The position numbers and the translations under genes are program-made. Under the pieces are notes generated by a model. That model did not search any database. It saw nothing but the letters and a program-made list of their open reading frames with translations, and was not told the DNA's origin. DNA of 64,000 bases from Rhizobium sp. RM (GTDB taxonomy: Bacteria; Pseudomonadota; Alphaproteobacteria; Rhizobiales; Rhizobiaceae), in NCBI RefSeq assembly GCF_013390595.1, contig NZ_JACAWV010000007.1:744001-808000 (forward strand). Reading direction: 5' to 3'. Positions 1 through 11,942 of this stretch are shown here, piece by piece; within the stretch, counting starts at the first letter, position 1; each line of letters starts with the position of its first letter.

Positions 1-1
1 A

Positions 2-376
2 AAGCTTATCAACCAGGTTTTGTGCGGACTGAACTTCCTTGCGGTAGCTGAAGCTACACAACTCGCCCTCGACGCCGGCGTCGACGCCGCAAAAATCCCG
101 CAGGCGCTGAAAGGTGGTCGCGCTGACAGCGCCATCCTGCAGGAATACATGCCGCGCTTCGTCGAGAAGGATTACCGCCGCACCGGTCGCATCGACAACA
201 TGGTCAAAGAGCTGAACGGCGCGCAGGATCTGGCACGCCGAACCAACACGGCCATGCCGCTGACCGCGGTCTGCGCGGAAGTCCACCGCATGTTGACGGC
301 GGCCGGACTGGGTGGAGAAGATCAGGCCGCCCTGATGGAATTCTTCAGCGGCGCGAAACGGCAATTTCCACAATAG
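2..376 (+). CDS. NAD(P)-dependent beta-hydroxyacid dehydrogenase, C-terminal part (5' end outside window)
   Basis: The frame is open from base 2 and ends with TAG at 374-376, leaving about 124 residues. The visible part opens with KLINQ. In the beta-hydroxyacid dehydrogenase family (3-hydroxyisobutyrate and tartronate-semialdehyde reductases) this segment carries the catalytic lysine and a substrate-binding asparagine. An all-helical C-terminal domain follows. The N-terminal Rossmann domain is cut off by the window edge, so the substrate cannot be assigned. Tartronate semialdehyde reductase or 3-hydroxyisobutyrate dehydrogenase are both possible. The next gene is convergent, so this gene ends its transcription unit here. 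Confidence 0.8.
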   Translation, partial: KLINQVLCGLNFLAVAEATQLALDAGVDAAKIPQALKGGRADSAILQEYMPRFVEKDYRRTGRIDNMVKELNGAQDLARRTNTAMPLTAVCAEVHRMLTAAGLGGEDQAALMEFFSGAKRQFPQ

Positions 377-428
377 GAGTTCCAGGAGGCCCTACTGGAG
401 GCGCCACAACCCTGAAAAAGCGTTGCTC

Positions 429-890
429 TCAAATGTGCGTCGTCGGTAAAGCTGTCGACAGCTTGACCGTTTCCATCGAGATGTAGGCCGACATGTCGTA
501 GAGTTCGACACGCCGGATGATCTGCTTGTAGACCGTGTCGTAATATTCGACGTTCGGCAGAACCAGCTTGAGAATATAATCGAAATTGCCGGTAAGCCTG
601 TGGACCTCGACGATTTCGGGAATTGTGCTGACCGCCGAATGAAAGCGTTCGAGCCACTCTTCGCCGTGCAGTCCTGTTCTCACAAGCAGGAAAACCGTCG
701 TCGGCAGATTGACCTTTTTTCTGTCTAGCAGCGCCATTGTGCCGGTAATGTAACCCTCACTCCGCAGCCGGGTCAGTCGTCGCGAACAGGCGGATGGTGA
801 CAGGGAAACCTGCTCGGCGATATCGGCGAGCGGCGTTTCGGCATTTTGCTGGAGAATCGCAAGAATGCGACGGTCACGGTCATCAATCAT
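429..890 (-). CDS. Lrp/AsnC family transcriptional regulator
   Basis: 153 residues, a normal length for the family. The N-terminal winged helix-turn-helix (about residues 1-60) begins [20 protein letters not shown] and contains the recognition segment [14 protein letters not shown]. The C-terminal half (about 65-145) is the RAM/AsnC ligand-binding domain, with the typical [12 protein letters not shown] segment. Members bind DNA as dimers or octamers and usually sense amino acids. The gene is divergent from an Asp/Glu racemase gene, and the 171-base gap holds an imperfect inverted repeat (931-956). I infer that it regulates itself and the racemase/amidotransferase pair; the effector is unknown. 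Confidence 0.9.
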   Translation of the reverse strand: MIDDRDRRILAILQQNAETPLADIAEQVSLSPSACSRRLTRLRSEGYITGTMALLDRKKVNLPTTVFLLVRTGLHGEEWLERFHSAVSTIPEIVEVHRLTGNFDYILKLVLPNVEYYDTVYKQIIRRVELYDMSAYISMETVKLSTALPTTHI

Positions 891-930
891 GTTTCGATGA
901 TGCGTCAGATTTCTTCATGTCGCAAATGAA

Positions 931-956
931 TTGCACATTTTAAATTCAATGAGCAA
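931..956. promoter_or_regulatory. Inverted repeat, candidate Lrp-type operator
   Basis: Nine-base arms TTGCACATT (931-939) and AATGAGCAA (948-956) match as an inverted repeat at 8 of 9 positions around an 8-base A/T-only-but-one spacer. It lies 41 bases upstream of the Lrp/AsnC start codon and about 105 bases upstream of the racemase start. Lrp-family proteins typically bind A/T-rich dyads in such divergent gaps. Binding is inferred. Confidence 0.4.
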
Positions 957-1061
957 ATAGAATGCGTGAACCAGGAATTACGCGGCGAACAACGCATCAA
1001 ACTCCCACAAGATGAATGGCATCATGGGCGCCAATCGAGAATTATACCGAGGGAAGACATA

Positions 1062-1775
1062 ATGAAACGGATCGGCCTGATCGGCGGCATGAGCTGGGAA
1101 TCGACGGCAACCTATTACCGGCTCATCAATGAGGCAGTGCGCGAAAGCTGCGGCGGCCTGGTATCTGCTGATCTCGTCATGCATTCGCTTGATTTCTCCC
1201 AGGTGGTTGCGCTGCAAAAGGCAGATCGCTGGGATGAGGCTGGCGCGCTCCTCGGTGCGGCCGGCGCCCGCCTGGCCAATGCAGGTGCGGACTGTGTACT
1301 GATCTGCACCAACACCATGCATCTTGTCGCAGACACCGTGGCAAAGATGTCAGGCGTCACGCTGATCGACATCATCGACGAGACCGCTGCAGCTCTGAAA
1401 GCTGACGGCCGCAGCAAGCCGCTGCTTCTCGCAACACGCTACACGATGGAACATGGTTTCTACACCGACCGTATGCGCCAAAATGGCATCGAGGTCTTCG
1501 TGCCGGAGTTGGAAGACAGGGTTGCTGTTCATGACATCATCTTCAGCGAACTATGCTGTGGAGAGGTCAAAGCAACGTCACGTCAGACATATCTCGACAT
1601 CATTGAGAAGGCGCGTGGATTGGGTGTCGACTCGATCATCCTGGGCTGCACTGAAATTTCACTTCTGATCGATCCGAACTCATTGTCGTTGCCGGGCTAC
1701 GACTCGACGGAAATTCACGCAAAGGCGGCCGTCAGGTTCGCACTGGAAGGCGGCACACTTCACAAAGCCGCGTAA
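1062..1775 (+). CDS. Aspartate/glutamate racemase family protein
   Basis: 237 residues from ATG at 1062, which is preceded by a purine-rich ribosome site (GAGGGAAG). The frame is open upstream to 966, but the family N-terminus MKRIGLIGGMSWEST fits the later start. The two cysteines of PLP-independent racemases are present, in ICTNTMH (C82) and ILGCTEI (C196). Proteins of this type interconvert L and D forms of acidic or related amino acids by two-base catalysis; the exact substrate cannot be read from sequence. The stop codon directly abuts the ATG of the next gene, which implies coupled translation. Confidence 0.9.
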   Translation: MKRIGLIGGMSWESTATYYRLINEAVRESCGGLVSADLVMHSLDFSQVVALQKADRWDEAGALLGAAGARLANAGADCVLICTNTMHLVADTVAKMSGVTLIDIIDETAAALKADGRSKPLLLATRYTMEHGFYTDRMRQNGIEVFVPELEDRVAVHDIIFSELCCGEVKATSRQTYLDIIEKARGLGVDSIILGCTEISLLIDPNSLSLPGYDSTEIHAKAAVRFALEGGTLHKAA

Positions 1776-2546
1776 ATGTGCCGCCTTTTCGCCTATTCGG
1801 GCAAACCTGTCTGGCTCGACAGCCTTCTGATCGAGCCAGAGGCCTCGCTTGTCAGCCAATCAATGGCGGCGCGAGAAGCCAAGACCGTCGTCAACGGCGA
1901 CGGCTGTGGCATCGGCTGGTATGGAGAACGCGGCGCGCCCGGCGTCTTTCGTGATACGCGGCCTGCCTGGTCTGACGCCAATCTTGCAGCCCTCTGCCAT
2001 CAGATCCGCTCCGGAATGTTCATGGCGCACGTCCGTTCAGCGACGTCAGGCGAAGTGTCCCGTGCCAATTGCCATCCCTTCTCCCTTGGCCGCCATCTTT
2101 TCATGCATAACGGCCAGATCGGCGGTTATGAGCGGATAAGGCGGGATGTCGATTCTCTCATTCCCGATCACATCTATTCTGCCAGACGCGGTACCGGCGA
2201 CAGCGAAGCAATCTTCCTGATTGCGGCCGGCCACAACCTGCAAGAAGATCCGGTATCGGCAATCGCCAGAGCACTTAAACTCTGTCGGGAAAAGATGATT
2301 GCCGGCGGCGTAACCTCCGCATTGCGCTTCAGCGCGGTGCTCATGGATGGGGACTGCCTGCACGCATTCCGCTGGTCGAGCGACGCGACGCCGCCATCGC
2401 TCTATTGGCGCGCGCTTGAAGACGGTATCGCCATCAGTTCCGAGCCTTTTTCTTTCGATGCCGCACCCTGGTGTGTCGTACCACCCAATACCGTCGTCAG
2501 GATCAGCGCCTGCGGAATGACTGCTGAAAACTTCGAACCGGCATGA
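1776..2546 (+). CDS. Class II glutamine amidotransferase (YafJ/EgtC-like)
   Basis: 256 residues. It begins MCRLFAYSG, so removal of Met exposes Cys2, the N-terminal nucleophile of class II (Ntn) amidotransferases. Family features follow: NGDGCGIGWY, an AHVRSATSG segment, an HNGQIGGY segment and RGTGDSEAIF. No synthase domain is fused, so this is a stand-alone amidotransferase or Ntn hydrolase of the YafJ/EgtC type. It starts on the base after the racemase stop and so belongs to the same transcript. The pairing suggests modification of a small amino-acid compound, but the substrate is unknown. Ergothioneine neighbours (EgtB/EgtD) are absent. Confidence 0.85.
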   Translation: MCRLFAYSGKPVWLDSLLIEPEASLVSQSMAAREAKTVVNGDGCGIGWYGERGAPGVFRDTRPAWSDANLAALCHQIRSGMFMAHVRSATSGEVSRANCHPFSLGRHLFMHNGQIGGYERIRRDVDSLIPDHIYSARRGTGDSEAIFLIAAGHNLQEDPVSAIARALKLCREKMIAGGVTSALRFSAVLMDGDCLHAFRWSSDATPPSLYWRALEDGIAISSEPFSFDAAPWCVVPPNTVVRISACGMTAENFEPA

Positions 2547-2881
2547 TGGAATGCCGGACAGCTCTGGGGACGATAAAGTTCCGGCACAACAGGCATCCGC
2601 AAAGCGTTACGTCCGCCGTTTTTTCACTTCACCAATGATTTTCCGGACAGACGCGCCACAGTGGCGGAACTTTCCGTTTGCCGAAATTGTCCGATGCACC
2701 GGCCGGGCATAATCTCGCGAGCCTACGAGAAAAAGCTTTCTTTTCCAATATTAAGCTCTTCATCTTTCCAAAAAAAACGCTGTTGCCACACCTCCATATC
2801 GATGCATAAACTGGCACCGTTACAGGTAAGCCGGATCGACACAATCAGACCCTCTCCTCCCACCAAGGTGCTGACCGACCA
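2547..2881. other. Intergenic region upstream of glgP
   Basis: 335 bases between the amidotransferase stop and glgP. Short open frames on both strands have no recognisable domain and no convincing ribosome site. The glgP promoter must lie here if the operon starts at glgP. CATAAT at about 2708-2713 is a weak -10 candidate without a convincing -35 partner. No clear terminator was found. Confidence 0.5.
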
Positions 2882-5344
2882 ATGATCAACAAACTCGCCA
2901 CCAACGACCTCCCTCGTCCCGCGCCGCGCAGCTCCAACCCGGAGATCATGGCCAACGAAATCATCGAGCGATTGACCTATCGTATCGGCAAGGACGTCAA
3001 GGTTGCCAAGCCTCACGACTGGCTGACGGCCACAATCCTCGTCGTTCGCGACCGCATCATCGACAAGTGGATGGAATCCACCCGCAAGGCCTACCAGGAC
3101 AATTCCAAGCGCGTTTATTACCTGTCGCTGGAGTTTCTGATCGGTCGTCTGATGCGCGACGCAATCTCCAATCTCGGCCTGATGCATGAAATCAAGGACG
3201 CCTTGTCGTCCCTTGGCGTTGATCTTGATGTCATCGCAGGTTTGGAGCCGGATGCTGCCCTCGGCAATGGTGGTCTCGGACGTTTGGCCGCCTGTTTCAT
3301 GGAATCAATGGCAACGGTCGATATTCCCGCCTATGGGTATGGCATCCGCTATGTGCACGGGCTTTTCCGCCAGCAGATGGCCGATGGCTGGCAGGTTGAG
3401 CTGCCGGAAACCTGGCTTGCTCACGGTAACCCCTGGGAATTCGAACGCCGCGAAAGCTCCTACGAAATTGGCTTTGGTGGCTCAGTCGAAACCATTGGCG
3501 GATACGAAGAACCGCAGCGCTTCGTGTGGAAGCCTGCAGAGCGCGTCATTGCCATGGCAGTGGACACACCTGTTGTCGGTTGGCGCGGCACCCGCGTCAA
3601 CACGCTGCGTCTCTGGTCGGCTCAACCTATTGACCCGATCCTGCTCGCTGCATTCAATGCAGGCGACCACATCGGCGCACTGCGCGAAAGCAACAAAGCC
3701 GAGAGCCTGACGCGTGTTCTCTATCCCGCAGACGCCACGCCAGCCGGTCAGGAACTACGTCTGAGACAAGAGTTCTTCTTCTCGTCCGCATCCCTGCAGG
3801 ACATCCTGCGTCGCCATTTACAGCAATATCCGGACTTCACATCGCTGCCTGACAAGGTGTCCATTCAGCTCAACGACACTCATCCGGCCATCTCCATTGC
3901 CGAAATGATGCGTTTGCTCTGCGACGTACATGGCCTGGAGTTCGAGGAGGCCTGGAAAATCACGCAGGGCACCTTCTCCTACACTAACCACACACTGCTT
4001 CCCGAAGCGCTGGAAAGCTGGCCGGTCCCACTGCTCGAGCGTCTTTTGCCACGCCACATGCAGATCATTTATGCGATCAACGCCAATACGCTGGTCTTTG
4101 CCCGCAAGGAAAAGAAGATGGTCGATCAGCAGATCCGCGCCATCTCTCTTATCGATGAGACTGGCGAGCGGCGGGTCCGCATGGGCAACCTCGCCTTCAT
4201 CGGCTCCCACTCGATCAACGGCGTTTCGGCACTGCACACCGATCTGATGAAGGAAACGGTCTTCGCAGACCTCCATAACCTTTATCCCGACCGCATCAAC
4301 AACAAGACGAACGGCATCACGCCCCGCCGCTGGTTGATGCAATGTAACCCCGGCCTGACGGGGCTCATCCGCGAGGCAATCGGCGACGAATTCCTCGACG
4401 ACGCGGAAAAGCTGACGGCGCTGGACAGGTTCGCGGAAGATTCGAGCTTCCGCGACAAGTTTGCCGAAGTGAAGCGTTTGAACAAGGTTCGACTGGCAAA
4501 CACGGTTGCACAGCGCATGGGCATCCGTGTCGATCCATCGGCAATTTTCGACATCCAGATCAAGCGTATTCACGAATACAAGCGGCAGCTTCTCAATCTC
4601 GTGGAAACGGTGGCGCTTTACGACCAGATCCGCTCTCATCCGGAGCTTGACTGGGTGCCGCGTGTGAAGTTCTTCGCCGGCAAGGCCGCACCAAGTTACC
4701 ACAACGCCAAGCTCATCATCAAACTCGCCAATGATATCGCTCGGGTCATCAACAATGATCCGGCCGTGCGCGGGCTGCTGAAAGTCGTGTTCATTCCGAA
4801 CTACAACGTCTCGCTGGCAGAAATCATGGTTCCCGCCGCCGACCTCTCGGAACAGATTTCCACTGCCGGCATGGAAGCATCCGGTACAGGCAACATGAAA
4901 TTCGCTCTGAACGGCGCCCTCACCATCGGCACGCTTGACGGGGCGAACGTGGAAATGCGCGATCATGTTGGTGCCGATAATATCGTCATTTTCGGCATGA
5001 CCGCCGAAGAAGTCGCGAAAACACGTGCTGACGGTCACAATCCACGCGCCATCATCGAGGGCTCGGCGGAACTGTCTCAGGCGCTTTCATCGATCGCTTC
5101 CGGTGTTTTCTCGCCCGATGACCGCTCACGTTTCTCCGGACTGATGGACGGTCTCTATAACAGCGACTGGTTCATGGTCACCGCCGACTTCGACGACTAT
5201 GCGCGGGCACAACGCGAGGTCGACACGATCTGGGGCGACCCCACAGCCTGGTATTCCAAAACCATCCGCAATACCGCACGCATGGGCTGGTTCTCATCCG
5301 ACCGGACAATCCGGCAATATGCGTCAGAAATCTGGAGAGCCTGA
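2882..5344 (+). CDS. glgP: Glycogen phosphorylase
   Basis: 820 residues, the usual length for bacterial glycogen/maltodextrin phosphorylase. The enzyme removes glucose from alpha-1,4 chain ends with phosphate, giving glucose-1-phosphate in the cytoplasm. The PLP site is in GTGNMKFALNGALTIGTLDG, with Lys at residue 673. The N-terminal phosphorylase segments NGGLGRLAACF and YGIRYVHGLF are present. The chosen ATG at 2882 has a modest AAGGTG 11 bases upstream; an in-frame ATG at 2949 is an alternative. It is the first gene of glgP-glgB-glgC-glgA-pgm-glgX and its stop overlaps the glgB start. Paired with GlgX it provides the degradative arm. Confidence 0.97.
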   Translation: MINKLATNDLPRPAPRSSNPEIMANEIIERLTYRIGKDVKVAKPHDWLTATILVVRDRIIDKWMESTRKAYQDNSKRVYYLSLEFLIGRLMRDAISNLGLMHEIKDALSSLGVDLDVIAGLEPDAALGNGGLGRLAACFMESMATVDIPAYGYGIRYVHGLFRQQMADGWQVELPETWLAHGNPWEFERRESSYEIGFGGSVETIGGYEEPQRFVWKPAERVIAMAVDTPVVGWRGTRVNTLRLWSAQPIDPILLAAFNAGDHIGALRESNKAESLTRVLYPADATPAGQELRLRQEFFFSSASLQDILRRHLQQYPDFTSLPDKVSIQLNDTHPAISIAEMMRLLCDVHGLEFEEAWKITQGTFSYTNHTLLPEALESWPVPLLERLLPRHMQIIYAINANTLVFARKEKKMVDQQIRAISLIDETGERRVRMGNLAFIGSHSINGVSALHTDLMKETVFADLHNLYPDRINNKTNGITPRRWLMQCNPGLTGLIREAIGDEFLDDAEKLTALDRFAEDSSFRDKFAEVKRLNKVRLANTVAQRMGIRVDPSAIFDIQIKRIHEYKRQLLNLVETVALYDQIRSHPELDWVPRVKFFAGKAAPSYHNAKLIIKLANDIARVINNDPAVRGLLKVVFIPNYNVSLAEIMVPAADLSEQISTAGMEASGTGNMKFALNGALTIGTLDGANVEMRDHVGADNIVIFGMTAEEVAKTRADGHNPRAIIEGSAELSQALSSIASGVFSPDDRSRFSGLMDGLYNSDWFMVTADFDDYARAQREVDTIWGDPTAWYSKTIRNTARMGWFSSDRTIRQYASEIWRA

Positions 5345-7551
5345 TGAAAAAACCGCTCAATTCGGCCGACGAGAAAAAAACTGGTGAGGTAACACAGGCT
5401 GAAATAGAGGCAATCAAGAGCGGTTTGCACTCCAATCCCTTTGCAATTCTCGGCGTTCACGGAACGCCGGGAAATTTCGTCGCGCGCTGTTTTATTCCAG
5501 GCGCCGAAGAAGTGACGGTGATGCGGCTGGACGGTAATATCGCCGGAGAGCTGAAGCGCATCGATACCGATGGATTTTTTGAGGGCTTGGTCGACTTGCC
5601 GTCGCGCCAGCCGATCCGCTACCGTGCCTGTCGCGATGATGCGGAATGGGCTGTAACGGATCCGTACAGCTTTGGCCCCGTTCTTGGCCCGATGGACGAC
5701 TATTTCGTTCGCGAAGGATCGCATCTACGCCTCTTCGACAAGATGGGTGCACATCCGCTGAAACTCGAAGGAGTTGAAGGTTTTCACTTTGCGGTCTGGG
5801 CGCCCAATGCCCGGCGCGTGTCCGTCGTCGGCGATTTCAACAATTGGGATGGCCGCCGGCACGTCATGCGTTTTCGCAAAGACACCGGCATCTGGGAAAT
5901 TTTTGCACCTGACGTGTATGCAGGCTGCGCCTACAAATTCGAGATCGTCGGCGCCAATGGCGAGCTGTTGCCGCTGAAGGCTGATCCCTTTGCCCGAAAA
6001 GCAGAGCTTCGTCCCAAAAACGCCTCGGTGACAGCCCTTGAACTTACTCAGCAATGGGAAGACCACGCGCACCGCGAACATTGGGCAACCGTCGACCAGC
6101 GACGCCAGCCGATCAGTATTTACGAGGTGCATGCCGGCTCATGGCAACGACGCGATGACGGTACCTTCCTGAGCTGGGACGAACTTGCAGCAAGACTGAT
6201 CCCCTACTGCACTGATATGGGCTTTACCCACATTGAGTTTCTGCCGATTTCCGAACATCCATTCGATCCTTCGTGGGGCTACCAGACAACAGGCCTTTAC
6301 GCGCCTTCTGCCCGATTTGGGGATCCGGAAGGGTTTGCAAGGTTCGTCAACGGTGCTCACAAGGTTGGCATTGGTGTCATTCTCGACTGGGTGCCGGCGC
6401 ATTTCCCCACAGACGAACATGGCCTGCGCTGGTTCGACGGAACCGCGCTTTATGAACACGCCGATCCACGTCAGGGCTTCCATCCGGATTGGAACACCGC
6501 GATCTACAATTTCGGCCGCCTTGAGGTCATGTCTTACCTCATCAACAACGCGCTTTACTGGGCTGAGAAATTCCATCTCGACGGACTGCGCGTCGACGCC
6601 GTGGCATCGATGCTCTACCTTGATTACTCCCGCAAGGAAGGCGAGTGGATACCGAACGAATATGGCGGCCGTGAAAATCTGGAGTCCGTCCGCTTCCTGC
6701 AGAAAATGAACTCGCTGGTGTACGGCACCCATCCCGGTGTCATGACGATTGCGGAAGAATCCACGTCCTGGCCCAAAGTCTCGCAACCCGTTCATGAAGG
6801 TGGCTTGGGCTTCGGCTTCAAGTGGAACATGGGCTTCATGCACGACACGCTGAGCTATTTCTCGCGTGAACCGGTGCACCGCAAATTCCACCATCAGGAA
6901 CTGACCTTCGGACTGCTTTACGCCTTCAGTGAAAATTTCGTGCTACCGCTCAGCCATGACGAGGTCGTGCATGGCAAGGGCTCGCTGATTGCCAAGATGT
7001 CCGGCGACGACTGGCAAAAATTTGCGAACCTCAGATCGTATTATGCGTTCATGTGGGGTTACCCCGGCAAGAAGCTGCTGTTCATGGGACAGGAATTTGC
7101 ACAGTGGAGCGAGTGGAGCGAGAAGGGTTCGCTTGACTGGAACCTACGCCAATACCCGATGCACGAGGGCATGCGCCGCCTCGTGCGAGACCTGAATTTC
7201 ACCTATCGCTCCAAACCTGCGTTACATGCGCGCGACTGCGAACCGGACGGGTTCCAGTGGCTGGTCGTCGAGGACCACGACAACTCCGTCTTCGCATGGT
7301 TGCGTAAGGCACCAGGCGAGAAGCCCGTGGCGGTGATCAGCAATCTGACGCCGGTTTATCGGGAAAGCTATTATGTGCCGCTACCTTCTGCCGGACGTTG
7401 GCGGGAAATTCTCAACACCGATGCCGAAATCTACGGCGGCAGCGGCAAAGGAAATGGCGGACGCGTCCAGGCTGTGGATGCCGGCGGGCAAATCGGAGCG
7501 ATGATCGTCCTGCCACCGCTGGCAACCATCATGCTCGAGCCGGAAAACTGA
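5344..7551 (+). CDS. glgB: 1,4-alpha-glucan branching enzyme
   Basis: 735 residues, matching the long GlgB type with two N-terminal carbohydrate-binding modules (the second begins near FHFAVWAPNARRVS). The GH13 barrel is intact: the nucleophile is Asp418 in RVDAVASMLY, the acid/base is Glu471 in IAEEST (53 residues later, as in E. coli GlgB), and the third carboxylate is in LPLSHDEVVHG. The enzyme cuts alpha-1,4 chains and rejoins them by alpha-1,6 links. The ATG shares its A with the glgP TGA, so translation is coupled. Confidence 0.97.
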   Translation: MKKPLNSADEKKTGEVTQAEIEAIKSGLHSNPFAILGVHGTPGNFVARCFIPGAEEVTVMRLDGNIAGELKRIDTDGFFEGLVDLPSRQPIRYRACRDDAEWAVTDPYSFGPVLGPMDDYFVREGSHLRLFDKMGAHPLKLEGVEGFHFAVWAPNARRVSVVGDFNNWDGRRHVMRFRKDTGIWEIFAPDVYAGCAYKFEIVGANGELLPLKADPFARKAELRPKNASVTALELTQQWEDHAHREHWATVDQRRQPISIYEVHAGSWQRRDDGTFLSWDELAARLIPYCTDMGFTHIEFLPISEHPFDPSWGYQTTGLYAPSARFGDPEGFARFVNGAHKVGIGVILDWVPAHFPTDEHGLRWFDGTALYEHADPRQGFHPDWNTAIYNFGRLEVMSYLINNALYWAEKFHLDGLRVDAVASMLYLDYSRKEGEWIPNEYGGRENLESVRFLQKMNSLVYGTHPGVMTIAEESTSWPKVSQPVHEGGLGFGFKWNMGFMHDTLSYFSREPVHRKFHHQELTFGLLYAFSENFVLPLSHDEVVHGKGSLIAKMSGDDWQKFANLRSYYAFMWGYPGKKLLFMGQEFAQWSEWSEKGSLDWNLRQYPMHEGMRRLVRDLNFTYRSKPALHARDCEPDGFQWLVVEDHDNSVFAWLRKAPGEKPVAVISNLTPVYRESYYVPLPSAGRWREILNTDAEIYGGSGKGNGGRVQAVDAGGQIGAMIVLPPLATIMLEPEN

Positions 7552-7578
7552 CGGGAACAACAAACGGGAGGACAAGAC

Positions 7579-8841
7579 ATGTCAGAAAAGAGAGTTCAGC
7601 CCTTGGCGCGTGATGCAATGGCCTATGTCCTCGCAGGCGGAAGAGGAAGCCGCCTGAAAGAACTGACGGACCGGCGGGCAAAACCAGCGGTCTACTTCGG
7701 TGGCAAGGCCCGCATCATCGACTTCGCGCTGTCGAACGCGCTCAACTCCGGTATCCGTCGTATCGGTGTTGCCACGCAATACAAGGCACATTCGCTGATC
7801 CGCCATTTGCAGCGCGGCTGGGACTTCTTCCGTCCCGAACGAAACGAAAGCTTTGATATTCTGCCCGCCTCCCAACGCGTTTCCGAAACGCAATGGTATG
7901 AAGGCACGGCCGATGCGGTCTATCAGAACATCGATATCATCGAGCCCTATGGCCCCGAATATATGGTCATCCTGGCCGGCGACCACATCTACAAGATGGA
8001 CTACGAATACATGCTACAGCAGCATGTCGATTCGGGTGCGGACGTGACGATCGGCTGCCTCGAGGTACCACGCAAGGAAGCCTCAGGCTTCGGCGTCATG
8101 CACGTGAACGAAAAAGACGAGATCATCAATTTCATCGAAAAACCTGCTGATCCACCGGGCATTCCAGGCAATGAAAACTTCGCGCTGGCCTCGATGGGTA
8201 TCTATGTCTTCCACACGAAGTTTCTGATGGACGCGCTTCGCCGCGATGCTGCCGATCCAACATCGAGCCGCGATTTTGGCAAGGATATCATTCCCTACAT
8301 CGTTGCCCACGGCAAAGCCGTCGCGCACCGTTTCGCCTCCTCCTGCGTTCGCTCCGATTTCGAGCATGGCCCCTACTGGCGCGACGTCGGTACCATCGAT
8401 GCCTATTGGCAGGCCAATGTCGACCTGACAGACGTGGTGCCGGATCTCGATATCTACGACAAATCCTGGCCGATCTGGACCTATGCGGAAATTACGCCGC
8501 CGGCCAAGTTCGTGCATGACGATGAAGATCGTCGTGGCTCGGCGGTATCTTCCGTCGTATCGGGCGACTGCATCATCTCTGGCGCAGCGCTTCAGCGCAG
8601 CCTGTTATTCACAGGTGTTCGCGCCAATTCATACTCCCGCCTTGAGAATGCCGTAGTACTGCCGAGTGTGAAAATCGGGCGACATGCCCAGCTTAAGAAT
8701 GTTGTCATCGACCATGGCGTGGTCATTCCGGAAGGATTGATTGTTGGAGAAGACCCCGAACTCGATGCGAAACGTTTCCGCCGCACCGAAAACGGCATTT
8801 GCCTTATTACCCAATCGATGATCGACAAGCTGGATTTGTAG
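7579..8841 (+). CDS. glgC: Glucose-1-phosphate adenylyltransferase (ADP-glucose pyrophosphorylase)
   Basis: 420 residues. It makes ADP-glucose from glucose-1-P and ATP, the committed step of bacterial glycogen synthesis. It has the nucleotidyltransferase loop [19 protein letters not shown] near residue 16, the FIEKP segment and a C-terminal left-handed beta-helix region. The family is allosteric; in Agrobacterium fructose-6-P and pyruvate activate it (established knowledge). The ribosome site GGGAGGACA lies 7-10 bases before the ATG. The gene is 27 bases after glgB and 5 bases before the glgA start. Confidence 0.97.
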   Translation: MSEKRVQPLARDAMAYVLAGGRGSRLKELTDRRAKPAVYFGGKARIIDFALSNALNSGIRRIGVATQYKAHSLIRHLQRGWDFFRPERNESFDILPASQRVSETQWYEGTADAVYQNIDIIEPYGPEYMVILAGDHIYKMDYEYMLQQHVDSGADVTIGCLEVPRKEASGFGVMHVNEKDEIINFIEKPADPPGIPGNENFALASMGIYVFHTKFLMDALRRDAADPTSSRDFGKDIIPYIVAHGKAVAHRFASSCVRSDFEHGPYWRDVGTIDAYWQANVDLTDVVPDLDIYDKSWPIWTYAEITPPAKFVHDDEDRRGSAVSSVVSGDCIISGAALQRSLLFTGVRANSYSRLENAVVLPSVKIGRHAQLKNVVIDHGVVIPEGLIVGEDPELDAKRFRRTENGICLITQSMIDKLDL

Positions 8842-8846
8842 CACCC

Positions 8847-10289
8847 ATGAATATTCTTTCGGTTTCATCCGAAATTTATCCCCTGATCAAAACCGGGGGG
8901 CTCGCCGATGTTGCCGGCGCGCTTCCCATTGCTCTGGACGCCTTCGGCATTAAAACCCGAACGCTGATACCCGGATATCCGGCCGTCAAAAGCACGGTTA
9001 AAGATCCGGTCAAATGTTATGAATTCACCGATCTTCTGGGTGAAAAGGCCGATGTGCTGGAAGTTCATCACGAAGGCCTCGACCTGCTGATCCTCGATGC
9101 CCCGGCCTATTATGAACGCTCCGGCGGCCCCTATCTCGACCAGACCGGCAAAGACTACCCGGACAACTGGAAACGCTTTGCTGCATTGTCGCTTGCGGCC
9201 GCCCGGATTGGCGCCGGAGAGATTCCCGGCTGGCGTCCTGACCTTCTGCACGCTCACGACTGGCAAGCCGCGATGGCGCCGGTCTATATGCGCTACGCCG
9301 AAACGCCTGAAATTCCGAGCCTGCTGACAATCCACAACATCGCATTTCAAGGTCAGTTCGGCGCCAACATCTTCAGCCAGCTCGGTCTGCCTGTGCATGC
9401 CTTCGGCGTCGACGGCATCGAATATTATAATGACGTCAGCTTCCTGAAAGGCGGTTTGCAGGCCGCCACCGCCCTCAGCACCGTAAGCCCGTCCTATGCG
9501 GAAGAAATACTGACGCCGCAATTTGGGATGGGGCTGGAAGGCGTTATCGCCAGTCGCTCCCACGCACTACACGGCATAGTCAACGGCATCGATGCAGACG
9601 TCTGGAATCCGGCAACGGACCATCTGATCCACGATAATTACTCCGCCGCCAACCTTAAAAACCGTCAGCTCAACAAGCAGGCGGTGGCTGAACATTTCCG
9701 GATCGATCACGATGACAGCCCTCTCTTCTGCATCATCTCGCGCCTGACCTGGCAAAAGGGTCTGGACCTGATGGCGGAAGCTGTTGACGACATCGTGTCG
9801 CTTGGCGGACGCCTCGTCGTGCTTGGTGCCGGCGATGTCGCCCTCGAAGGCGCGCTCCTTGCTGCGGCGTCGCGCCATCGTGGCCGCGTTGGAGTTGCGA
9901 TCGGCTATAACGAGCCCTTGTCCCATCTGATGCAGGCCGGCTGCGATGCGATCATCATTCCCTCACGCTTCGAGCCATGCGGACTGACCCAGCTTTACGC
10001 CCTTCGTTACGGCTGCATTCCGGTCGTGGCACGAACCGGTGGACTCGCCGACACAGTCATCGATGCCAACCATGCGGCTGTTGCCCAGAAGGCGGCGACG
10101 GGCGTGCAATTCTCTCCCATCACCCTGGATGGTCTGAGGCAGGCGATCCGCCGAACCGTCCGTTATTACCACGATCCGAAACTGTGGATGCAGATGCAGA
10201 AGCAGGGAATGAAATCCGATGTTTCCTGGGAAAAAAGCGCCGGCCTTTATGCCGCGCTTTACAACCAGCTTATCTCGAAAGGCCATTGA
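8847..10289 (+). CDS. glgA: Glycogen synthase (ADP-glucose, GT5)
   Basis: 480 residues from the ATG at 8847, just after the glgC stop. The frame is open to 8799 inside glgC, but the conserved N-terminus [18 protein letters not shown] supports 8847. The ADP-glucose-binding KTGGLADV is at residues 15-22. The GT-B C-terminal domain shows the retaining-transferase segment [18 protein letters not shown] and [10 protein letters not shown]. The length equals that of the crystallised Agrobacterium enzyme as I recall it. It elongates alpha-1,4 glucan from ADP-glucose made by GlgC. Confidence 0.97.
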   Translation: MNILSVSSEIYPLIKTGGLADVAGALPIALDAFGIKTRTLIPGYPAVKSTVKDPVKCYEFTDLLGEKADVLEVHHEGLDLLILDAPAYYERSGGPYLDQTGKDYPDNWKRFAALSLAAARIGAGEIPGWRPDLLHAHDWQAAMAPVYMRYAETPEIPSLLTIHNIAFQGQFGANIFSQLGLPVHAFGVDGIEYYNDVSFLKGGLQAATALSTVSPSYAEEILTPQFGMGLEGVIASRSHALHGIVNGIDADVWNPATDHLIHDNYSAANLKNRQLNKQAVAEHFRIDHDDSPLFCIISRLTWQKGLDLMAEAVDDIVSLGGRLVVLGAGDVALEGALLAAASRHRGRVGVAIGYNEPLSHLMQAGCDAIIIPSRFEPCGLTQLYALRYGCIPVVARTGGLADTVIDANHAAVAQKAATGVQFSPITLDGLRQAIRRTVRYYHDPKLWMQMQKQGMKSDVSWEKSAGLYAALYNQLISKGH

Positions 10290-11921
<1,632 letters not shown>

Positions 11922-11942
11922 AGACGACCTGAGCGTCCTCAA

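Noticed and set aside
2661..2885. Short open frame (74 codons) just before glgP
   Set aside because: It overlaps the glgP start, has no ribosome site or conserved sequence, and is more likely part of the promoter/leader.
3818..5038. Long antisense open frame (406 codons) within glgP
   Set aside because: It mirrors the codon pattern of glgP, has no recognisable domain and no ribosome site; glgP covers the same bases with full conservation.
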